Positions 1-13,804 of a stretch of 64,000 nt of DNA are shown here, in pieces. Within the stretch, counting starts at the first letter, position 1; the number at the start of each line of letters is the position of its first letter. The stretch is taken from assembly GCA_945862465.1 (NCBI GenBank), contig CAMAYO010000004.1:1-64000 (forward strand). Reading direction: 5' to 3'. Under the pieces are notes generated by a model. That model saw only the letters and a list, made by a program, of their open reading frames with translations, made no database searches and was not told where the DNA came from. The DNA comes from Pseudorhodobacter antarcticus (GTDB taxonomy: Bacteria; Pseudomonadota; Alphaproteobacteria; Rhodobacterales; Rhodobacteraceae). The position numbers and the translations under genes are program-made.

Positions 1-1884
1 GATCCCCATGGCAATCCCGTTCAGCGAGCCATCAATGATATCCCCATCGCCGCGCTTCCACAGCAATGCGCCCAAAGCCTTGGCTGAGCGGACAAAGATC
101 ACGTCATAAAGCTCGTCGAAATACCACTTGTTCAGCAAAAAGCGGTAGAGGGGTGCTTGTTGCTCGGCCAGTTGGGCGGGCAGTTTGGGATTGCGGATGT
201 AGAACAGATACGCCACCGCAAGGCCCAGCAGCATCGCCATAAAGGGCGCCAAGCTGACCCAAACGGGGCTTTCGTGTGCAAGCTCGATCACATGGTTGTC
301 AGGCCCCATGAAAATCGCGCCAATCTCATGCCCGCCTTCGTGCGGCAGGCTGAAGAAATGCGCCATGGTTTCATGATTGCCGAAGAAATCGTTAAACCAG
401 TACATCCCCGCAAACACCGCCCCCAAGGCCAGAACAGCCAAGGGAATGGTCATCACCAAGGGGCTTTCGTGGGCGTGTTCGTGCGCGTGATGATCGCCCT
501 TTTCTGGCCCATAGAAGGTCATAAAAATCAACCGCCACGAGTAGAACGAGGTGAAGCAGGCTGCCACCACCAGCAAGGTAAAGGCATACATCGACCCGCT
601 CGCAAAGGCACTTTCGATGATCGCGTCTTTCGACAGGAATCCTGCAAAGCCAATCGGCGTGCCGAACCATTCACCCGAGAAGGGTATGCCAACGCCGGTG
701 ATCGCCAAGGTGCCAATCATCATCATGGCAAAGGTGAAGGGCACCTTTTTGCGCAAGCCACCGTAATTGCGCATATCTTGTTCGTGATGCATCGCGGTGA
801 TGACCGACCCTGCCCCCAAGAACAGCATCGCTTTAAAGAAAGCGTGGGTGAACAGGTGGAACATCGCCGCCCCATACACGCCCGACCCGGCAGCCACGAA
901 CATATAGCCCAGTTGCGAGCAGGTCGAATAGGCGATCACACGCTTGATGTCGTTTTGAACCAAGCCGACAGTGGCGGCAAAAAACGCCGTCGAGGCCCCG
1001 ATGACCACGATAAAGGCCTTGGCCTCGGGCGCATATTCAAACAAAGGCGACATCCGGCACACCAAGAACACACCCGCCGTCACCATCGTTGCGGCGTGGA
1101 TCAGGGCCGACACAGGGGTTGGCCCCTCCATCGCGTCGGGCAACCATGTGTGCAGGAAAAGCTGCGCCGATTTGCCGCAAGCCCCGATGAACAACAGCAC
1201 GCCAATCAAGTTGGCAGCATTCCAATCGGCCCACAGGAAATGCAAGTTCGTGGTGGCCAAAGCGGGCGTGGCTGCAAACACATCGTCAAACTTGACGGAA
1301 TCGGTCAGGTAGAACAGCCCGAAAATCCCCAAGGCAAAGCCAAAGTCACCCACACGGTTGACCACAAAGGCCTTGATAGCCGCCGCATTGGCCGTGGGTT
1401 TACGGTAATAGAACCCGATCAGAAGGTAAGAGGCTACGCCCACACCCTCCCAGCCGAAGAACATCTGTACCAGATTGTCCGAGGTGATCAGCGCCAACAT
1501 GGCAAAGGTAAAGAACGACAGATAGGCAAAGAACCTTGCGCGGTAGGGTTCGTCATGCCCCCAGTTTTCGTCATGCCCCATATAGCCAAAGCTATACAGG
1601 TGCACCAAAGCCGACACCGTGTTGACCACCACCAGCATGATCGCTGTCAACCGGTCCAGCCTGATGCCCCAATCGGTCGACAGTGACCCGCTTTCGATCC
1701 AGCGCAACAGTTCGATGTGCTGTGTCACGCCATCAAAGGTCAAAAACACATACCAAGACAGGCCCGCCGCCAGAAAGAGCAAAGCGGTCGAGACAATTTG
1801 CCCCGCCCTTTCGCCAATCAAGCGCCAGAAGAACCCGCAAATCAGCGCACCCACCAAGGGGGCAAGAAGGATGACCGTTACCAT
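1..1884 (-). CDS. nuoL: NADH-quinone oxidoreductase subunit L, 3' part cut by window edge
   Basis: Minus-strand frame begins [17 protein letters not shown] at 1884 and runs off the left edge. It lies directly downstream of nuoK. Not in the ORF track, probably because it is truncated. Confidence 0.88.
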   Translation of the reverse strand, partial: MVTVILLAPLVGALICGFFWRLIGERAGQIVSTALLFLAAGLSWYVFLTFDGVTQHIELLRWIESGSLSTDWGIRLDRLTAIMLVVVNTVSALVHLYSFGYMGHDENWGHDEPYRARFFAYLSFFTFAMLALITSDNLVQMFFGWEGVGVASYLLIGFYYRKPTANAAAIKAFVVNRVGDFGFALGIFGLFYLTDSVKFDDVFAATPALATTNLHFLWADWNAANLIGVLLFIGACGKSAQLFLHTWLPDAMEGPTPVSALIHAATMVTAGVFLVCRMSPLFEYAPEAKAFIVVIGASTAFFAATVGLVQNDIKRVIAYSTCSQLGYMFVAAGSGVYGAAMFHLFTHAFFKAMLFLGAGSVITAMHHEQDMRNYGGLRKKVPFTFAMMMIGTLAITGVGIPFSGEWFGTPIGFAGFLSKDAIIESAFASGSMYAFTLLVVAACFTSFYSWRLIFMTFYGPEKGDHHAHEHAHESPLVMTIPLAVLALGAVFAGMYWFNDFFGNHETMAHFFSLPHEGGHEIGAIFMGPDNHVIELAHESPVWVSLAPFMAMLLGLAVAYLFYIRNPKLPAQLAEQQAPLYRFLLNKWYFDELYDVIFVRSAKALGALLWKRGDGDIIDGSLNGIAMGI

Positions 1885-1888
1885 ATCC

Positions 1889-2194
1889 TTAGCCCTTCAT
1901 CACATTGGCATCTTCCACAGCAATCGACCCACGATTGCGGAAGAACACGACCAGAATAGCCAGACCAATCGCCGCCTCTGCCGCGGCAACAGTCAGGATC
2001 AGCAGGCTGAACACCTGCCCCACCAAATCACCCGCCTGCGACGAGAAAGCGACAAAGTTGATGTTCACGGCCAAGAGCATCAGTTCAATCGACATCAGGA
2101 TGACGATCACATTCTTCCGGTTCAGGAAGATGCCAAAGATGCCGATGACGAACAAAGCCGCCGCCACGACAAGATAATGTTGCAGTCCGATCAT
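1889..2194 (-). CDS. nuoK: NADH-quinone oxidoreductase subunit K
   Basis: [50 protein letters not shown] is a NuoK signature. The start was trimmed from the longer ORF 1889-2248. Confidence 0.95.
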   Translation of the reverse strand: MIGLQHYLVVAAALFVIGIFGIFLNRKNVIVILMSIELMLLAVNINFVAFSSQAGDLVGQVFSLLILTVAAAEAAIGLAILVVFFRNRGSIAVEDANVMKG

Positions 2195-2282
2195 CAAAGT
2201 TCCTCCGGGTCTGGCCCGTTTCAGTCCGTCGCGGGTAAACCCGCCCATTTCGTAGGGTGCGTGCAGGCACGCACCTTAATCC

Positions 2283-2897
2283 TTAAAGCCCCTGCCCCGG
2301 CTTCACATCGACCATTTCCAACGCCTTCGCCGGATCGCGCCACATCTGGTGCAGCACATTTTGCCGCTTGATGTCGCGGCGATGGCGCAGCGTTAGAACA
2401 ATCGCGCCAATCATGGCAACCAGCAGGATCAAGCCCGCCAATTGGAACAGGTAGAGGTATTTGTCATACAGCAGCAGCCCCAAGGCGCGGGTGTTGTCGA
2501 TCTGGTTGGCATCGGGCGTGGGCGCTTGGTGCAGGCCCATAGCACCCTCAGCCGACACCCAAGCGCCAAGACCAAAGGCCAGTTGGATCAACAAGATCAC
2601 CGCGACCAACAGGCCGATGGGCATATACTTGGCCATCTCGCTTTTCAGCTCGGCAAAATCCACGTCCAGCATCATCACGACGAACAAGAACAACACCGCC
2701 ACCGCGCCGACATAGACGATGATCAGCAGCATCGCGACAAATTCCGCTCCCAGCAGCACAAACAGCCCCGCCGCTGACAGAAAAGTCAAAATCAACCACA
2801 GCACCGAATGCACGGGGTTGCGCGACAGCGTCACCATCAAGGCTGCGGCCACCGTGACGGTGGAAAAGGCATAAAAGGCCAGGTCTGCCACGGTCAT
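2283..2897 (-). CDS. nuoJ: NADH-quinone oxidoreductase subunit J
   Basis: NuoJ-like membrane protein ([33 protein letters not shown]) in the nuo operon. Confidence 0.93.
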   Translation of the reverse strand: MTVADLAFYAFSTVTVAAALMVTLSRNPVHSVLWLILTFLSAAGLFVLLGAEFVAMLLIIVYVGAVAVLFLFVVMMLDVDFAELKSEMAKYMPIGLLVAVILLIQLAFGLGAWVSAEGAMGLHQAPTPDANQIDNTRALGLLLYDKYLYLFQLAGLILLVAMIGAIVLTLRHRRDIKRQNVLHQMWRDPAKALEMVDVKPGQGL

Positions 2898-3306
2898 GCT
2901 TGGGTCTCCTCGGTTTCGGTGAAGACGGCTTGGGCTATTTCCAACGCCTTCTGAGTGGCGGGCAAGCCGCCGAACATCGACATTTGCCAGATCACTTCGG
3001 CAATTTCCCGCGCCGTGGCGCCTGCGGCCAAAGCATTGCGCACGGTCGGGCGCAGTTGGGGTTCGCCCACGGGGCCAAGCACAGTTTGGGCGGCGATGGC
3101 CACCAAGAAACGGGTGCGCGCATCCAGACCTTCGGGGTTGAAAGTCTTGCCAAAGAACATCTCTAGCATGTCCTTGGGCATGGCAGGAAACATCGCCTCG
3201 AACGCCTTTGGGTCAATCGTGCCAAAAGCCGAAGGCGTGAAGGCGCGGGCCATGGTTTGGCCCTGCTCTATCATCGACTGAAAGAGTTTGGCGAAATCTT
3301 GGGTCA

Positions 3307-3307
<1 letters not shown>
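2894..3307 (-). CDS. Carboxymuconolactone decarboxylase (CMD/AhpD-like) family protein
   Basis: [19 protein letters not shown]...[39 protein letters not shown] is a CMD fold motif. Sits between nuoJ and nuoI with overlapping ends. Confidence 0.75.
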
Positions 3308-3804
<497 letters not shown>

Positions 3805-4839
3805 TCAGCCCCCCATCGCGTAGCGGGCCCAGAAGTGGCCGAGGATTTCAAACTTGGCCAAGAAGGCCACCAGCACAACCCAGGCCAGCGACATGGGCAG
3901 GAACACTTTCCAACCAATCCGCATCAATTGGTCGTAGCGATAGCGCGGCACAATCGCCTTCACCATGGCGAACATAAAGAACCACACCCACATTTTGGCA
4001 ACCATCCACAACACCCCATCCGGAATGCCCGGAATGGGCGAAAGCCAGCCGCCAAAGAACAACAGCGTGATCAGCGCGCACATCAGGAAGATGGCGATGT
4101 ATTCGCCGGCCATGAAAAGCAGATACGGGGTCGAGGAGTATTCGACCATAAAGCCCGCAACCAGTTCAGATTCAGCCTCAGGCAAGTCGAACGGCGGGCG
4201 GTTGGTTTCGGCCAGCGCCGAGATGAAGAACAACACCACCATCGGCAAGTGCGGCAGCCAATACCAGCCCAAGGCTCCGTATCCGGTGTTTTGCGCCTCA
4301 ACAATCGCGCCGAACGACAGAGAGCCTGTCGACAAGATCACCCCGATGATGATCAGGCCCAAAGAAACCTCATAGGAAATCATCTGTGCCGCAGAACGCA
4401 GCGAACCAAGGAAGGCGTATTTCGAGTTTGACGCCCACCCGCCCATGATCACGCCGTACACTTCCAGCGAGGAGGCGGCGAAAACGAACAGCACGGCCAC
4501 GTTGATATCCGCCAAAATCCAACCGGGGCTAAAGGGCAAAACCGCCCAAGCCAAGATCGCCAGCACGAATGACAACAGCGGGGCCAAAAAGAACACAGGC
4601 CGGTCAACCCCCGCGGGGACCACGATTTCCTTGACGACATATTTCAACGCATCGGCCACGGTTTGCAGCAAGCCAAACGGCCCCACCACATTGGGGCCAC
4701 GGCGCATTTGCACAGCGGCCCAGATCTTACGATCGCCGTAAACCAAGAACAAAAGGCTGATCATCACAAAGGCCACAATCAGCAGGCTTTGGCCAATCAA
4801 CAGCACCGCCGTGCCAAGCCCTGTCGCAAAGAAACCCAT
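3805..4839 (-). CDS. nuoH: NADH-quinone oxidoreductase subunit H
   Basis: [32 protein letters not shown] and [21 protein letters not shown] signatures. Confidence 0.96.
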   Translation of the reverse strand: MGFFATGLGTAVLLIGQSLLIVAFVMISLLFLVYGDRKIWAAVQMRRGPNVVGPFGLLQTVADALKYVVKEIVVPAGVDRPVFFLAPLLSFVLAILAWAVLPFSPGWILADINVAVLFVFAASSLEVYGVIMGGWASNSKYAFLGSLRSAAQMISYEVSLGLIIIGVILSTGSLSFGAIVEAQNTGYGALGWYWLPHLPMVVLFFISALAETNRPPFDLPEAESELVAGFMVEYSSTPYLLFMAGEYIAIFLMCALITLLFFGGWLSPIPGIPDGVLWMVAKMWVWFFMFAMVKAIVPRYRYDQLMRIGWKVFLPMSLAWVVLVAFLAKFEILGHFWARYAMGG

Positions 4840-4983
4840 AATTCCTGTCCTCTTTCCTTCAGGCGGCCAAGGTCGCGGATGTTGCCCGCGCCGTGGTCGT
4901 TCTTACCGCAGCTTTGGCACGGCACACCGCAAGCCAAAGCAAAGTGCAATCGTTTTCAGCAGCAGCTCTGGTGCAAAGGCGCA

Positions 4984-6990
4984 TCATTCTGCCGCCATCT
5001 GCGGGGCCACACGGCCCGCTTCCAATGCCGCCAATTCCCCCATCGTGGCCGAAGCCCGTGCGATGGGGTTGGTCATATAGTAAGCTTTGTAAACGGTGCG
5101 GAAGGTGGCCGTGCCCATGTCGCGCAGGGCTACGGGCGTCCAGCCATTATCGGCCACTTGATCCACCGCGCCCAGATGCGGGTGTTTGACCACAAGTGCC
5201 GCGCGCAGTTGGCTTAGGCTATCCCATGGCAGGGTTTTGCCCAGTTCTGATGACAAAGCCCGCAGGATGGCCCAGTTTTCCTTGGCTTCCCCCGGCGCAA
5301 AGCCCGCACGCATCGCCACTTGCGGGCGACCTTCGGTGTTCACGAACAGGCCGTTCTCTTCGGTATAGGCGGCGGCAGGCAAGATCACATCGGCGCGGTT
5401 GGCCCCACGGTCGCCGTGGCTTCCCTGATAGATCACAAAGGGGCCAGCGGCGATTTCGACCTCATCCGAGCCCAAGTTATAGATCACTTCCGCACCTTCA
5501 ACTGCGGCCAACAGCCCGCCTTCGGTGACAGCGCCCACATCCATGGCCCCTACGCGCGATGCAGCGGTGTGCAGCACCAGCAGTTTGCCACCAATCTTTG
5601 CGGCCAATTCCATGGCATGGGCCAAGACAGCCTCGCCGTCAGCCTCGCCAACAGCGCCCTGCCCCACGATCACCAAACCACCTGTTTGGGTGGCATTGGC
5701 CACAGCCGCGGCCAGTGCGGCGCGGTCGGTTCCGGCGTGGGTGTAGTCATAGGTCAAATCAACCGCTGGCCCGATCAACGAAATATTGGCGTTCTTTGTC
5801 CACGCCTTACGAAGGCGGGCATTCAAAACGGGGGCTTCCATGCGGGGGTTGGTGCCAATCAGCCAGATGGTGCGCGCATCGTCGATATCCGCAATCGCCG
5901 CATTGCCCACATAGGCCGAGCGGTTGCCAATCGGCAAACGCGCGCCATCGGTGCGGCATTCAACTTGCCCGCCCAACGATTCCATCAAGGCTTTCAGCGA
6001 AAACGCCGCTTCGACCGGGGCTAAATCACCCACAAGACCCAGAACTTTTTTGCCAGCCATAGCGGCAGCCACTTTGACCAGCGCCTCGTTCCAACCCGCT
6101 TTGCGCAGCTTGCCGTTTTCGCGGATATAGGGCGTATCCAAGCGCTGGCGGCGCAAACCGTCCCAGATGAAGCGGGTCTTATCGGAAATCCACTCTTCAT
6201 TCACGCCGTCATGGTTGCGCGGCAAAATACGCATCACTTCGCGGCCTTTGGTGTCGATGCGGATGTTCGACCCCAAAGCATCCATCACGTCGATGGATTC
6301 GGTCTTGGTCAACTCCCACGGGCGGGCGGTGAAGGCATAGGGCTTGGATGTCAGCGCGCCCACAGGGCACAGGTCAATGATATTGCCCTGCAGGTTGGAA
6401 TCGAGGGTCATGTTCAGATAAGATGTAATCTCAGCATCTTCGCCGCGACCGGTTTGGCCCATTTGCGTGATGCCCGCCACTTCTGAGGTAAAGCGCACAC
6501 AGCGTGTGCACGAAATGCAGCGCGTCATTTTGGTTTCAACCAATGGGCCAAGGTTCAAATCCTCAGACGCGCGCTTGGGGTCGCGGTAGCGGCTGAAATC
6601 AACGCCGTAAGCCATGGCCTGATCTTGCAGATCGCATTCCCCACCTTGGTCGCAAATCGGGCAATCGAGCGGATGGTTGATCAGCAAAAACTCCATCACG
6701 CCTTCGCGGGCCTTTTTGACCATGGGCGAGTTGGTTTTGACCACGGCAGGTTCACCGTTCGGGCCACCGCGCAAGTCTTTGACCTGCATCGCACAGGAAG
6801 CCGCAGGTTTGGGCGGGCCGCCCACCACCTCGACCAAGCACATCCGGCAGTTGCCCGCGATGGTCAGGCGTTCGTGATAGCAAAAGCGCGGAATTTCAAC
6901 GCCAGCCACTTCGGCGGCCTGAATGAGGGTCATGGCCGGATCAACTTCGACTTCGATCCCGTCGATGATCAGCTTTTTCAGGTTCGACAT
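4984..6990 (-). CDS. nuoG: NADH-quinone oxidoreductase subunit G
   Basis: [55 protein letters not shown] is NuoG. The start was trimmed from the ORF at 7095. Confidence 0.95.
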   Translation of the reverse strand: MSNLKKLIIDGIEVEVDPAMTLIQAAEVAGVEIPRFCYHERLTIAGNCRMCLVEVVGGPPKPAASCAMQVKDLRGGPNGEPAVVKTNSPMVKKAREGVMEFLLINHPLDCPICDQGGECDLQDQAMAYGVDFSRYRDPKRASEDLNLGPLVETKMTRCISCTRCVRFTSEVAGITQMGQTGRGEDAEITSYLNMTLDSNLQGNIIDLCPVGALTSKPYAFTARPWELTKTESIDVMDALGSNIRIDTKGREVMRILPRNHDGVNEEWISDKTRFIWDGLRRQRLDTPYIRENGKLRKAGWNEALVKVAAAMAGKKVLGLVGDLAPVEAAFSLKALMESLGGQVECRTDGARLPIGNRSAYVGNAAIADIDDARTIWLIGTNPRMEAPVLNARLRKAWTKNANISLIGPAVDLTYDYTHAGTDRAALAAAVANATQTGGLVIVGQGAVGEADGEAVLAHAMELAAKIGGKLLVLHTAASRVGAMDVGAVTEGGLLAAVEGAEVIYNLGSDEVEIAAGPFVIYQGSHGDRGANRADVILPAAAYTEENGLFVNTEGRPQVAMRAGFAPGEAKENWAILRALSSELGKTLPWDSLSQLRAALVVKHPHLGAVDQVADNGWTPVALRDMGTATFRTVYKAYYMTNPIARASATMGELAALEAGRVAPQMAAE

Positions 6991-7179
6991 CTCAGGTGGT
7001 CCTTCCGCTTTGGCCGCGCGCGCCACGGGGGGCAAAAGCCGCCCGCTTCGCTTGGTGCGGTTCATCCGCTTTTCGCGCCACATTGGCAACGGCATTTCGC
7101 CATCCCAATGCGGTGGCCGTCAAAAATTCTGCTGGTGCAAGCATGGCTTGCGCGCGGGCTTTGTGGGTCAAGACAGCGC

Positions 7180-7599
7180 TCATCGGCTGGACCGCAGCAA
7201 AGTGCCAACGGGCGTTTTCTGAGCAATCTCAGCCTCGCCCACGGCGCAGTAGCTTTCGACATCGTCAGGCTTGGCCCCTGCGGCCGCAAGGTAAGTGGCA
7301 GCTTCGTCTTTCAGGCGCTTTTTTTGCACCGGATCGTTGCGAAAAGCGTCATAATCGGCAGCGGTATAGCCTTGATCTTCGGCATAGGATTTCAGATCCC
7401 ACAGGCGGCCCATGACCACCAGCATTCGTGCTGAAATGGTCGGACAGGTGTTGCGCAAAACGTCCCCCGCAAAGCCAGCTCGCAGTTCATCATTGATATG
7501 GGCGTTCTGCGCCATGGGAACGGGGCCTGCAAACGCAGACGTGGCGAGGTTGAAGCCCGCCAGTGCCGCCCAGATCACAGTGGCCGAACCAAAGCGCAT
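7180..7599 (-). CDS. Small secreted protein, DUF5333-like, inside nuo operon
   Basis: Starts MRFGSATVIWAALAGFNLATSAFAGPVPMAQ (signal peptide, AFA cleavage site) with two Cys downstream (RNTCP, SYCA). Located between nuoF and nuoG. Confidence 0.7.
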   Translation of the reverse strand: MRFGSATVIWAALAGFNLATSAFAGPVPMAQNAHINDELRAGFAGDVLRNTCPTISARMLVVMGRLWDLKSYAEDQGYTAADYDAFRNDPVQKKRLKDEAATYLAAAGAKPDDVESYCAVGEAEIAQKTPVGTLLRSSR

Positions 7600-7603
7600 A
7601 GCT

Positions 7604-8899
7604 TTACTCTGCCGCAATGGCGCTGACGCGGCCGGTTTTTTTGTATTTGATGCGATCTTCAATCTCGTTGCGGAAGGCGCGCACCAAGCCTTGGATCGGC
7701 CAAGCCGCCGCATCGCCAAGCGCGCAGATTGTATGGCCTTCGACCTGTTTGGTGACCGACAGCAACATGTCGATCTCTTCCAACTCGGCGTCGCCTTTCA
7801 CGATCCGCTCCATCACGCGCATCATCCAGCCCGTGCCTTCGCGGCAGGGTGTGCATTGGCCGCAGGATTCGTGCTTGTAGAACTTAGACAAGCGCCAGAT
7901 CGCTTTGATCACATCGGTTTGCTGATCCATCACGATCACCGCCGCTGTCCCAAGACCAGAGCGTTGCTCGCGCAGCCAATCAAAATCCATGATCGCGTCG
8001 TCACATTGCGAGGCGGTCAGCATCGGCACTGATGACCCGCCCGGAATAACGGCCTTCAGGTTCTTCCACCCGCCGCGCACACCGCCGCAATGCTCTTCCA
8101 GCAGTTCGCGCAGCGTGATCGACATGGCTTCTTCCACCACGCAAGGGTTGTTCACATGGCCCGAGATGCCAAACAGCTTGGTGCCCGTGTTGTTCGGGCG
8201 GCCAAAACCCGCGAACCATTCGGCCCCACGGCGCAGAATGGTCGGCACAACGGCGATGGATTCCACATTGTTCACCGTGGTGGGGCAGCCATACAGGCCA
8301 GCGCCCGCCGGAAACGGCGGTTTCATGCGGGGCATGCCCTTTTTGCCTTCAAGGCTTTCCAAAAGCGCGGTTTCTTCGCCACAGATGTAAGCGCCAGCGC
8401 CGTGGTGCAGGTACAGATCAAAGTCATAACCCGACCCGCAGGCATTCTTGCCTAGCAAGCCCGCATCATAGCATTCGTCGATGGCAGCTTGCAGGGACTC
8501 ACGCTCGCGGATGTATTCGCCGCGAATGTAGATGTAGCAATTATTGGCCCCCATCGCGAAAGACGCGATCAGCGCGCCTTCGATCAGCGTGTGAGGATCG
8601 TGGCGCATAATCTCGCGGTCTTTGCAGGTGCCGGGTTCAGATTCGTCGGCATTGATCACCAAATACGAAGGCCGCCCGTCGGATGCCTTGGGCATGAACG
8701 ACCACTTCAACCCCGTTGGGAACCCTGCCCCACCGCGCCCGCGCAGGCCGGATGCTTTGACAATCTCGACGATCTTATCGCGGCCCAAGGCCAGAATACC
8801 GGCCGTGCCATCCCAATGGCCCCGCTTGCGGGCGCCTTGCAGGGTGCGGTCGTGCATCCCGTACAGATTGGTAAAGATGCGGTCTTGATCCTTGAGCAT
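7604..8899 (-). CDS. nuoF: NADH-quinone oxidoreductase subunit F
   Basis: [20 protein letters not shown] and [15 protein letters not shown] signatures. Confidence 0.97.
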   Translation of the reverse strand: MLKDQDRIFTNLYGMHDRTLQGARKRGHWDGTAGILALGRDKIVEIVKASGLRGRGGAGFPTGLKWSFMPKASDGRPSYLVINADESEPGTCKDREIMRHDPHTLIEGALIASFAMGANNCYIYIRGEYIRERESLQAAIDECYDAGLLGKNACGSGYDFDLYLHHGAGAYICGEETALLESLEGKKGMPRMKPPFPAGAGLYGCPTTVNNVESIAVVPTILRRGAEWFAGFGRPNNTGTKLFGISGHVNNPCVVEEAMSITLRELLEEHCGGVRGGWKNLKAVIPGGSSVPMLTASQCDDAIMDFDWLREQRSGLGTAAVIVMDQQTDVIKAIWRLSKFYKHESCGQCTPCREGTGWMMRVMERIVKGDAELEEIDMLLSVTKQVEGHTICALGDAAAWPIQGLVRAFRNEIEDRIKYKKTGRVSAIAAE

Positions 8900-8931
8900 C
8901 TGCCCGTTCCTTTATTCGCGACCCAAAGGGC

Positions 8932-9147
8932 CTATTTCGCTTGGCCTTTGCGCCAAAGCCGGTAGCTTGCAATCATCGCCCAAAGAAAGGCGGCCCCAGC
9001 AGACAGGTCTGCCAGAAAGACATATTTTGGCGGCCAGTTCATTTGCCCACCCAGATATTCCACGCCCAACCACAGCAGGGCGGCGAGGGTGATCACAACA
9101 GCGATCAACCGCGCTTCAAAACTGCCGTTGTTTGCGGAGATTGCCAT
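8932..9147 (-). CDS. Small two-TM protein (DUF5337-like)
   Basis: 71 aa with two hydrophobic segments, between nuoE and nuoF. Confidence 0.65.
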   Translation of the reverse strand: MAISANNGSFEARLIAVVITLAALLWLGVEYLGGQMNWPPKYVFLADLSAGAAFLWAMIASYRLWRKGQAK

Positions 9148-9150
9148 GTG

Positions 9151-9384
9151 CTAGTGCCCGTGATGCCCGTGGTCGTGGACATCGCCGTGCGGCGGGTCTT
9201 CCCAAAACTGGGCCAGAACCACGGCATAGACGACAAAGACGGTTGCCGCCAAAAGCAGCGCGCCTTGCAGCGACATTCCAGTCAACCAAGTGCCAACGGC
9301 TGCCGTAAGACCCGCAGCCACCAAGGCCCAAAGCCAGTTCGACGCCTTTGCACCTTCGGAAGCTGCTGCGTGATGATCGCTCAT
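9151..9384 (-). CDS. Small two-TM protein with His-rich C-terminal tail
   Basis: 77 aa, hydrophobic segments followed by DPPHGDVHDHGHHGH. 3 bp from the next nuo-cluster gene. Confidence 0.6.
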   Translation of the reverse strand: MSDHHAAASEGAKASNWLWALVAAGLTAAVGTWLTGMSLQGALLLAATVFVVYAVVLAQFWEDPPHGDVHDHGHHGH

Positions 9385-9394
9385 GTCCGCCCCC

Positions 9395-10117
9395 TTACGC
9401 TGTTGCGCGGCCCTTAAGCCACGGCGTTAAAATCGGCACTTCCGACCCATCAATACGCTTGACGGTATCGCCCAAATCCACCGCCGCTTGGGCCGAGGCG
9501 TTGTATTGCTTTTTGCCGCTCTCGAAATCTTTCAAACTGGTCAGCCCCGACAGCGGTTCCGCCGCATAGCGGCCATTCTGCGGGCCGGGAACCGGCACTT
9601 CGCCGTTCGAGAAGCGTGCAATCAGATCGCGGAGTTTATCGGCGGTGAGGTCTTCGTAATAATCCTTGCCGATCTGCGCCATGGGCGCATTGACGCAAGC
9701 GCCCATGCATTCGACCTCTTCCCACGAAAACTTGCCATCGGCAGACAGCGTGTGCGCATGGGGAGAGATCAGCTCTTTCGCCACAGCCACAAGCTCTTCT
9801 GCGCCGCAAATCATGCAAGTCGTCGTGCCACAAATCTGGATATGGGCAATTGATCCAACCGGTTGCAGTTGGAACATAAAGTAAAACGTCGCCACTTCCA
9901 AAGCGCGGATATAGGCCATGCCCAGCATATCGGCGACCAGTTCAATCGCAGGACGGGTCAGCCAGCCTTCTTGTTCTTGCGCGCGCCACAAAAGCGGAAT
10001 GATGGCGCTGGCTTGGCGGCCTTCGGGATATTTGGAAATCTGCCCCTTGGCCCATTCCAAGTTCTTTTCGGTGAAAGCGAAAGAGGCGGGTTGGTCTTTG
10101 TGCAAGCGGCGCAGCAT
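9395..10117 (-). CDS. nuoE: NADH-quinone oxidoreductase subunit E
   Basis: Thioredoxin-like [2Fe-2S] fold: [18 protein letters not shown] and [11 protein letters not shown]. Confidence 0.95.
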   Translation of the reverse strand: MLRRLHKDQPASFAFTEKNLEWAKGQISKYPEGRQASAIIPLLWRAQEQEGWLTRPAIELVADMLGMAYIRALEVATFYFMFQLQPVGSIAHIQICGTTTCMICGAEELVAVAKELISPHAHTLSADGKFSWEEVECMGACVNAPMAQIGKDYYEDLTADKLRDLIARFSNGEVPVPGPQNGRYAAEPLSGLTSLKDFESGKKQYNASAQAAVDLGDTVKRIDGSEVPILTPWLKGRATA

Positions 10118-11358
10118 CAGCGGTCCACCTCTCCGAAAACAATGTCCATGGTGCCGATGATGGCGGAAACGTCAGCCAGTTGGTGGCCTTTGCACATGAA
10201 ATCAAGCGCTTGCAGGTGCAGAAAGCCCGGCGCACGCAGTTTGGCGCGGTAGGGTTTGTTCGTACCATCTGCCACCAGATACACGCCAAACTCGCCCTTG
10301 GGCGCTTCAACGGCGGCGTAAACCTCACCGGCGGGCACATGGAAACCTTCGGTGTACAGCTTGAAGTGATGGATCAGGCTTTCCATCGAGGTTTTCATAT
10401 CCGCCCGCTTCGGCGGTGTCAGCTTGCCGCGCGCCAGAATGTCGGTTTGGGCCGCAGATTCGCGCAGTTTGGCCACGGCTTGACGGATGATCTTGGTCGA
10501 TTCCTCCATCTCAGCCATGCGCACCAGATAGCGGTCATAGCAGTCGCCGTTTTTGCCGGTGGCGACTTTGAAATCAAACTCGTCATAGCATTCGTAAGGC
10601 TGGCTGCGACGCAGATCCCACGCAAGGCCCGAACCGCGCGCCATAACGCCTGAAAAGCCCCATGCCTGCACATCGGCTTCGGTGATGATGCCGATATCAA
10701 CGTTGCGCTGTTTGAAGATGCGGTTCTCGGTCAAAAGCCCGTGCAGATCGTCCAGCACGCGCTGGAAACCATCACACCAAGCATCCATATCGTCCAGCAA
10801 TTGCGGCGTCAGGTCTTGGTGCACGCCACCGGGGCGGAAATAGGCGGCGTGCAAACGCGCGCCGGATGCGCGTTCATAAAAGCCCATCAGCTTTTCACGC
10901 TCTTCAAAGCCCCACAGCGGCGGCGTCAAAGCGCCCACGTCCATCGCTTGGGTCGTGGTGTTCAAGATATGGTTCAGCACACGGCCGATTTCGCAAAACA
11001 GCACACGGATCAGGCTGGCGCGGCGCGGCAGGACTGTGCCAGTCAGCCGTTCGATGGCCAAGCACCAAGCGTGTTCTTGGTTCATGGGCGCTACATAATC
11101 CAGCCGGTCGAAATAGGGCAGGTTTTGCAGATAGGTGCGGCTTTCCATCAGCTTTTCGGTGCCACGGTGCAGCAAGCCGATATGGGGGTCGCAGCGTTCA
11201 ACAATCTCGCCGTCAAGCTCAAGAACAAGCCGCAAAACCCCATGCGCTGCGGGGTGTTGCGGACCGAAATTGATGTTGAAATTACGGATGCGCTGCTCGC
11301 CCGTTTCCAGATCAACCGAGCCGTCGTCGTAATGGTTCTGCCGGATATCGCCGTCCAT
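10117..11358 (-). CDS. nuoD: NADH-quinone oxidoreductase subunit D
   Basis: [43 protein letters not shown]. Confidence 0.97.
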   Translation of the reverse strand: MDGDIRQNHYDDGSVDLETGEQRIRNFNINFGPQHPAAHGVLRLVLELDGEIVERCDPHIGLLHRGTEKLMESRTYLQNLPYFDRLDYVAPMNQEHAWCLAIERLTGTVLPRRASLIRVLFCEIGRVLNHILNTTTQAMDVGALTPPLWGFEEREKLMGFYERASGARLHAAYFRPGGVHQDLTPQLLDDMDAWCDGFQRVLDDLHGLLTENRIFKQRNVDIGIITEADVQAWGFSGVMARGSGLAWDLRRSQPYECYDEFDFKVATGKNGDCYDRYLVRMAEMEESTKIIRQAVAKLRESAAQTDILARGKLTPPKRADMKTSMESLIHHFKLYTEGFHVPAGEVYAAVEAPKGEFGVYLVADGTNKPYRAKLRAPGFLHLQALDFMCKGHQLADVSAIIGTMDIVFGEVDR

Positions 11359-11361
11359 TTT

Positions 11362-11955
11362 TCAAGCCTTCTTTTCGTCGCCCGGAAGGATGTATTGCGC
11401 ACCCTCCCACGGGCTCATGAAATCGAACTGACGGTATTCTTGCACCAGTTTGACCGGTTCATAGACCACACGCTTTTGCACCTCGTCATAGCGCACTTCG
11501 GTGTAGCCGGTGGTCGGGAAATCTTTGCGCAGCGGATGGCCGCGAAAGCCATAGTCGGTCAGGATACGGCGCAGGTCGGGGTGGCCGCTGAACAAGATAC
11601 CGAACAGGTCATATACTTCGCGCTCAAACCAATTGGCGGCGGGGTAAACGCTGATCAGCGAGGGCACCATGGCCGTGTCGGCGACATAGGCTTTCACCCG
11701 AATGCGGCCGTTGGTGTACATCGACAGCAGGTGATAAACCACATCAAAGCGGTCAGCGCGTTCGGGGTGGTCAACCGCCGTGATGTCGACAAGGCTGGTC
11801 ATGCGGGTGGAAGGATCAGCCTTTAGATGCGCCATAAGGCCCAGCAGATTGTCCAAAGCCACGGTGACGGTAAGTTCGCCAAAAGCCTCAACCGCGCTGA
11901 TAACACTGGCGCGGGTGGATAGGGCAGCGGCAAGGTCGGTCAAATTCAGTGCCAT
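11362..11955 (-). CDS. nuoC: NADH-quinone oxidoreductase subunit C
   Basis: [49 protein letters not shown]. Confidence 0.96.
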   Translation of the reverse strand: MALNLTDLAAALSTRASVISAVEAFGELTVTVALDNLLGLMAHLKADPSTRMTSLVDITAVDHPERADRFDVVYHLLSMYTNGRIRVKAYVADTAMVPSLISVYPAANWFEREVYDLFGILFSGHPDLRRILTDYGFRGHPLRKDFPTTGYTEVRYDEVQKRVVYEPVKLVQEYRQFDFMSPWEGAQYILPGDEKKA

Positions 11956-11964
11956 GATGCCCCC

Positions 11965-12869
<905 letters not shown>

Positions 12870-12960
12870 CCGATATCATGAAAGCGCCACAGACGGCCCT
12901 TTTCAAACTTGGCCCTCGTTTACCCGCAGCCCATGGCGGGGTCAACCAAGGGCGGGGGCC

Positions 12961-13167
12961 CTAGCCCAGAAACTTGCCCGCAATCTTGCCCAAGTGATGC
13001 GCCAGTTTGACCGTCTCTGACGTGCCGGGGGGATGCTTTGTGTCCATCGGCGTGGTTTCTATCGCCACCTGCGCCTTGTCGCTGACCTTTTTGATGGCAA
13101 CTTGCACGCCTTTGTTGACGGTTTGGCCCATAAATCGGTTCAAGGCAGTCAAGATCAATCGGTTCAT
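12961..13167 (-). CDS. Small conserved hypothetical protein
   Basis: MNRLILTALNRFMGQTVNKGVQVAIKKVSDK..., tightly spaced after scpB stop (13169). Confidence 0.5.
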   Translation of the reverse strand: MNRLILTALNRFMGQTVNKGVQVAIKKVSDKAQVAIETTPMDTKHPPGTSETVKLAHHLGKIAGKFLG

Positions 13168-13168
13168 C

Positions 13169-13804
13169 TTAATCCTCAAAAAGTTCGGATTGGTCGGGGG
13201 CTTCGGTGTCGTCGTCCTCGGCATTGGGCGGCAAATCGGGCAAGGGGCGGCTGTCTAGCAAGCCCGCCGCGCGCAGCTCTTTCAAGCCGGGCAGATCGCG
13301 GGCGGATTCCAGGCCGAAATGGTCAAGAAAGGCATCGGTCACCACAAAGGTCACAGGCCGCCCCGGTGTCATGCGGCGGCGGCCAAGGCGGATCCAGTTC
13401 AGTTCCAACAGTTGATCCACAGTGCCACGGCTCACGGCCACGCCACGAATCTCTTCAATCTCAGCACGGGTGACGGGTTGGTGATAGGCCACGATGGCCA
13501 AGGTTTCGATGGCCGCGCGCGAAAGCTTGCGGGTTTCAACGCTTTCCTTGTGCATGAGGTGCCCCAGATCGGCGGCCGTGCGAAACGCAAAGGCGGCACC
13601 AACTTGCACCAGATGCACCCCCCGCCCTTCATACCTGCGGCTCAGATGGGCCAAGGCTTCGGCAGGATCGCAACCCTGCGGCATCCGGCGCGCAAGGTCT
13701 GCCAAGGTCACAGGTTCGCTCGAGGCAAACAGCACCGCTTCCACCATGCGTTCCTGTTCACCCATTGGCGGGGCAGCAAAAAGGCTTAGCTCGGCAGGAT
13801 CCAT
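13169..13804 (-). CDS. scpB: Segregation and condensation protein B
   Basis: MVEAVLFASSEPVTLADLARRMP...SRAAIETLAIVAYHQPVTRAEIEEIRGV. Confidence 0.93.
   Translation of the reverse strand: MDPAELSLFAAPPMGEQERMVEAVLFASSEPVTLADLARRMPQGCDPAEALAHLSRRYEGRGVHLVQVGAAFAFRTAADLGHLMHKESVETRKLSRAAIETLAIVAYHQPVTRAEIEEIRGVAVSRGTVDQLLELNWIRLGRRRMTPGRPVTFVVTDAFLDHFGLESARDLPGLKELRAAGLLDSRPLPDLPPNAEDDDTEAPDQSELFED

Noticed and set aside
157-1686. 509-aa plus-strand ORF
   Set aside because: Antisense to nuoL. Composition (His/Gln/Arg-rich, no domain) fits a GC-rich shadow frame.
6992-7183. 63-aa minus-strand ORF between nuoG and the DUF5333-like gene
   Set aside because: No recognisable features and a low-complexity basic sequence. 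Cannot be told apart from intergenic noise.
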